A stretch of 64,000 nt of DNA from Kitasatospora xanthocidica (GTDB lineage: Bacteria; Actinomycetota; Actinomycetes; Streptomycetales; Streptomycetaceae). Location of the stretch: assembly GCF_014656195.1 (NCBI RefSeq), contig NZ_BNBY01000006.1:191301-255300 (forward strand), written 5' to 3'. Positions 60,835 to 64,000 of this stretch are shown here, piece after piece. Below the pieces are notes generated by a model. The model searched no databases, was not told the DNA's origin, and saw only the letters and a program-made list of their open reading frames with translations. Every line of letters starts with the position of its first letter. Position 1 is the first letter of the stretch. The position numbers were made by a program, and so were the translations under genes.

Positions 60835-61610
60835 TCGACGGCAAGCGGGTACTGATCATCCTCCCCGCCTGGAACGAGGCGGACGGTCTGCCCAAGATCC
60901 TCCGCGAGATCCAGCAGAAGCTCCCCGGCGTCGACACCCTGGTCGTCGACGACGGCTCGACCGACAGCACCGCCGCCGTCGCCGCCGCCTACGGCTCCAA
61001 GGTCGCGCAGCTGCCGTACAACCTCGGTGTCGGCGGCGCGATGCGCTTCGGCTACCGCTACGCGCACCTGCACGACTACGACGTGGCGATCCAGTGCGAC
61101 GCCGACGGCCAGCACGACCCGGCCTACGTGCCCGCGCTGCTGGAGAAGCTCCGCAGCGAGGCGGACCTGGTCATCGGCGCCCGCTTCGCCGGCGAGGGCT
61201 CGTACAAGGTGCGCGGGCCGCGCGCCTGGGCGATGAAGCTGCTCTCGGTGGTGCTGTCGCGGGTCGCCAAGACCCGGCTGACCGACACCACCTCGGGCTT
61301 CAAGGCCTGCAACAAGCCGATGATCGAGTTCTTCTCGCACTGGTACCCGGTCGAGTACCTGGGCGACACCATCGAGAGTATGGTCGGCGCCGCCCGCTGC
61401 GGCTTCGTCATCCGCCAGGTCCCGGTCGCGATGCGCGAGCGGACCACGGGCACGCCCTCCGCCTCCCCGATCAAGGCGACGATCTACCTGGCCCGGGCCG
61501 GTCTGGTCCTGCTGCTCGCCCTCATCCGCCGCATGCCGGCGAACGTGAAGGCCATCGAGCCCGCCACCCGTACCGCCGCTCGTCGGCCCGAGCTCATTGG
61601 CAAGGTCTAG
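60831..61610 (+). CDS. Glycosyltransferase family 2, DPM1-like
   Basis: 259-aa GT-A enzyme with PAWNEADGLP, VDDGSTDST, CDADGQHDP (DxD) and GARFAGEGSYKVRGPRAWAMK. It lacks the two C-terminal helices of the GtrB-type enzyme at 51983, so it probably relies on the DUF2304 partner for membrane association. Expected to make a polyprenyl-phosphate sugar. ATG 60831 overlaps the DUF2304 stop. The next glycosyltransferase starts 9 bp downstream. Confidence 0.9.
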   Translation: MIDGKRVLIILPAWNEADGLPKILREIQQKLPGVDTLVVDDGSTDSTAAVAAAYGSKVAQLPYNLGVGGAMRFGYRYAHLHDYDVAIQCDADGQHDPAYVPALLEKLRSEADLVIGARFAGEGSYKVRGPRAWAMKLLSVVLSRVAKTRLTDTTSGFKACNKPMIEFFSHWYPVEYLGDTIESMVGAARCGFVIRQVPVAMRERTTGTPSASPIKATIYLARAGLVLLLALIRRMPANVKAIEPATRTAARRPELIGKV

Positions 61611-61619
61611 GTCCTGCAG

Positions 61620-62513
61620 ATGTCCCGTTTCGAGATCCTGATGCCGTACTACGGCGACGTCCGGCTGATGCAGGACGCCGTCCGCAGCGTGCTGGCCCAG
61701 GACGGGGACGACTGGCGCCTCACGGTCGTCGACGACGGCAAGGAACCGGACGTTCCGGGCTGGTTCGAGTCGCTCGCCGACCCCCGGGTGCGGTACTTCC
61801 GCAACGAGAACAACCTCGGCGTCAGCGGCAACTTCAACCGCTGCGTCCAACTCGCCGAGTACGACTACCTCGTGCTCATGGGCTGCGACGACCTGATGCA
61901 CCCCAACTACCTCCGGGTGGCCAGGGAGGCGCTGCGGCGCTTCCCCGAGGCGGGCATGGTGCAGCCGGGCGTGCAGGTCATAGGGGCGGACGGGCAGCCG
62001 GCGAACAGCCTCGCGGACACCGTCAAGCGCAAGCTGTACGCGCCGAAGAACCCCGGGCCGGTCCTGATGTCTGGCGAGCCGCTGGCGATGAGCCTGATGC
62101 GCGGTGACTGGCTGTACTTCCCGTCGATCTGCTGGCGGACCAAGGACATCCAGAGCACCAGCTTCCGGTCGGATCTTGGGGTCATCCAGGACCTCGCGAT
62201 CATCGTCGACCTGCTGCTCGCGAACGTCTCGCTGGCGGTCATGACCGAGGTGTGCTTCAGCTACCGGCGGCACGCGGTCAGCGAGTCCTCGGTGACGGCC
62301 TTCACCGGCAAGCGGTTCGAGGAGGCCCGCCGCTTCTTCCGGGAGACGGGCAACCGGCTGGACGCCCACGGCTGGCACCGCGCCGCCGCCATCTCGCGCC
62401 GCTACGTCTCCTCCCGGCTGCACGCCATCAGCATGATCCCCGCGGCCGGCCGCAAGGCGGGCCTGCGGGGGGTCGGGGCGATGCTCAGCCACGTGGCCGG
62501 CCGCCGGGCCTGA
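61620..62513 (+). CDS. Glycosyltransferase family 2 (polymer-type)
   Basis: 297-aa GT-A enzyme. MPYYGDVRLMQDAVRSVLAQ, VDDGK and MGCDDLMHPNY (the DxD-like region) define the catalytic domain. It resembles inverting enzymes that add rhamnose or hexose to a growing chain, but donor and acceptor cannot be told from sequence. ATG 61620. Last plus-strand gene of the dTDP-rhamnose cluster, followed by a long bidirectional terminator. Confidence 0.85.
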   Translation: MSRFEILMPYYGDVRLMQDAVRSVLAQDGDDWRLTVVDDGKEPDVPGWFESLADPRVRYFRNENNLGVSGNFNRCVQLAEYDYLVLMGCDDLMHPNYLRVAREALRRFPEAGMVQPGVQVIGADGQPANSLADTVKRKLYAPKNPGPVLMSGEPLAMSLMRGDWLYFPSICWRTKDIQSTSFRSDLGVIQDLAIIVDLLLANVSLAVMTEVCFSYRRHAVSESSVTAFTGKRFEEARRFFRETGNRLDAHGWHRAAAISRRYVSSRLHAISMIPAAGRKAGLRGVGAMLSHVAGRRA

Positions 62514-62543
62514 CCCGGCCGGCCGCTCCCCGGTCCCAGGACC

Positions 62544-62599
62544 CGGAAACGACACGGGCCCGGTACGCGAACCGCGTACCGGGCCCGGTTCCGTTTCCG
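62544..62599. terminator. Long bidirectional terminator
   Basis: A 15-bp perfect inner stem (62555-62569/62573-62587) with loop AAC and an outer CGGAAACG/CGTTTCCG stem (62544-62551/62592-62599), between convergent genes. Confidence 0.88.
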
Positions 62600-62607
62600 G
62601 GGGCCGG

Positions 62608-63816
62608 TCAGGTGGAGAGCTGGGAGAGCGGCCGTACCGGCGGGGCGGCCGGCGGCTGCTCGCGCGGCGGCTTGCGCAGGCCGAGGTCCTTCAGCTTGAG
62701 GGCGGGCTTCTCCACGGCGTGCCAGGAGCAGAACGCGGCGGTGACCGAGAGCGCCACCGAGGCCGCGGTGTACGCCCAGTAGCCGTGCTTGTTGACGCCC
62801 CAGAGCGACAGGCACTGCTGGATCGGGAACGCGTAGATGTACACGCCGTAGGAGAGGTCGACCTTGGTGCCGACCTTGGTCAGCGGGCCGGGCATCCGGC
62901 AGGCGAGCCAGATCAGCAGGTAGGCGAAGGCGGGCAGGCCGAAGACGGTGAAGCCGCCGTACCGGGCGCTGCCGAGGAAGACGACGGCGGCCAGGACGCC
63001 GAGCACGTCGTTGATCGGCAGGCGCTCCTTGTAGAGCTCCGCGACCGCGCCGAGGCCGAACATGACGACCAGCGGGATCAACATGTCCATGCTGATTCCG
63101 CCCAGGAAGGGCAGCTGCCACCCGGTGAGCCCGGCCGGCGCGTACTCGGGGGCGCGCAGCAGGTGGAAGCCCCACGCCAGGTGGACCATGTACGCGTAGA
63201 GCCCGAGGACCGTCAGGGCGACGGCCCACCGCGCGCGCCGCAGCACGCCGACCGCGGCCAGCGAGACCACCATCAGGTAGCAGAGGACCTCGTACGCGAG
63301 CGACCAGACCGAGCCGTTGAAGGCGGTGGGGTGCGGGACGTGGTCGAGCAGCCCGGATATCCCCCACTGGTAGACGCCGATCGACCAGTTGGCCTGGAGG
63401 TAGGCCAGCGGGCCCTGCGGGTGCGACCAGAAGCCCGCCAGCCGGCCCTGGTGGTACGCCACGACCGGGGCGACCACGAGGGCGGTCAGCAGCAGGCAGG
63501 CCCAGAGGCCGGGGAGGATGCGGATGGCGCGGTTCCACAGGAAGCGCGCCGGGCTCAGCCGCATGCCGCTGCGCGTGATCAGCAGGCCGGACAGCACGAA
63601 GAAGCCGCTCACCGCGATCGCGCCGACGTTGGTCTGGCCGCGGCTCTCCAGCAGGCCGAGGTCGGGCTTGCCCATCCCGAGCGGCATCGCGTGGGCGAAG
63701 ATCACCGCGAGGGCGAGCACCAGCCGCAGCAGGCCGAAGCCGTTCTTCCGGCCGAGGGCCTCCGCGAGCGGCGGACTTGCCGTCAGGACCGACCTTTTGC
63801 GTGCAGAGCGAGACAT
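62608..63816 (-). CDS. Acyltransferase family 3 membrane protein
   Basis: 402-aa protein with about 10 predicted transmembrane helices. The N-terminal RLVLALAVIFAHAMPLG and SGFFVLSGLLITRS, with NRAIRILPGLWACLL, are typical of acyltransferase-3 (OafA/YrhL) enzymes that O-acetylate surface glycans. The start at 63816 (MSRSARKRS) has GGAG about 11 nt upstream; ATG 63876 adds 20 mostly Pro/Ser residues. It is convergent with the glycosyltransferase genes and probably decorates the same polymer. Confidence 0.85.
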   Translation of the reverse strand: MSRSARKRSVLTASPPLAEALGRKNGFGLLRLVLALAVIFAHAMPLGMGKPDLGLLESRGQTNVGAIAVSGFFVLSGLLITRSGMRLSPARFLWNRAIRILPGLWACLLLTALVVAPVVAYHQGRLAGFWSHPQGPLAYLQANWSIGVYQWGISGLLDHVPHPTAFNGSVWSLAYEVLCYLMVVSLAAVGVLRRARWAVALTVLGLYAYMVHLAWGFHLLRAPEYAPAGLTGWQLPFLGGISMDMLIPLVVMFGLGAVAELYKERLPINDVLGVLAAVVFLGSARYGGFTVFGLPAFAYLLIWLACRMPGPLTKVGTKVDLSYGVYIYAFPIQQCLSLWGVNKHGYWAYTAASVALSVTAAFCSWHAVEKPALKLKDLGLRKPPREQPPAAPPVRPLSQLST

Positions 63817-63876
63817 GGGCGGGAGACTCCGGGCCGGTGGTCGTGGAGGGGGAGGGGACTGCGCGGTGCTCACCAT

Positions 63877-64000
63877 ATCCGCACGGGTTCGGGGGATCGC
63901 GGTCGGCGGAAGGCCGGGCGGCCGGTCGGACGACTCGCGGTGGCGCGCTCCAGGGGTGCGGTTACGATGAGTCGCGCGAAGAGTGTGATATGGGAGCGGC
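63877..64000. other. Right edge, no supported gene
   Basis: 124 bp upstream of the acyltransferase gene. A TACGAT box at 63963-63968 could belong to a plus-strand gene that starts beyond the window. Nothing else is recognisable. Confidence 0.4.

Overview
The window is about 70% GC, with strongly GC-biased third codon positions, frequent GTG starts, 4-bp GTGA/ATGA gene overlaps and sigma-HrdB-like promoters (TTGAcc-N17-TACgcT). The order tRNA-Thr, tRNA-Met, rpmG, hadAB-like, tetR, MFS, murB, add, aspC, tRNA-Trp, secE, nusG, rplKA, lipoproteins, rplJL, rpoBC, rpsLG, fusA, tuf matches, from memory, the conserved core chromosome of Streptomyces and relatives. I read it as a Streptomycetaceae chromosome (Streptomyces or Kitasatospora); genus and species cannot be fixed from this sequence alone.

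Layout. 0-3.4 kb: kdpD-kdpE, the potassium-sensing two-component pair, followed by a run of three hairpins ending in a T-tract (possible small RNA). 3.7-5.0 kb: a cytosine-deaminase-like amidohydrolase that seems to have lost two metal ligands. 5.2-6.7 kb: tRNA-Thr(GGT), tRNA-Met(CAT), rpmG and two MaoC-fold dehydratase subunits resembling mycobacterial HadA/HadB. 6.8-8.9 kb: a TetR regulator and a 14-helix exporter, each preceded by a copy of the same 18-bp operator. 9.1-12.7 kb: murB, with add and aspC on the other strand. 13-29.7 kb: the secretion/ribosome/RNA-polymerase block, interrupted between rplA and rplJ by four tandem related lipoprotein genes. Promoters, leaders and terminators are unusually readable here.

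29.8-46.9 kb lies between rpoC and rpsL and is accessory. It holds a DUF4097 lipoprotein with a NarL-type two-component system; a small membrane protein; a MoxR ATPase coupled to a metallopeptidase/VWA protein with an internally duplicated zinc motif; and, divergent from these, a sirtuin, a cytochrome P450, an ADP-ribosylglycohydrolase, a serpin lipoprotein and a second ADP-ribosylglycohydrolase. A DUF2786 protein, a two-gene ABC exporter and a DUF1707/DUF4190 protein follow. The sirtuin/ADP-ribose-hydrolase/serpin/MoxR-VWA group is the best candidate for an uncharacterised functional neighbourhood.

47.1-51.9 kb: rpsL, rpsG, fusA and tuf, ended by a 19-bp-stem terminator. The S10 operon does not follow tuf here. 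Instead 52-63.9 kb is a cell-surface glycan cluster: polyprenyl-phosphate-type glycosyltransferases with GtrA and DUF2304 membrane partners, a DUF2142 membrane protein, the complete dTDP-L-rhamnose set (rfbC, rfbA, rfbB, rfbD), a polysaccharide flippase and an acyltransferase-3 protein. Together these could make, flip and O-acylate a rhamnose-containing wall or secreted polymer.
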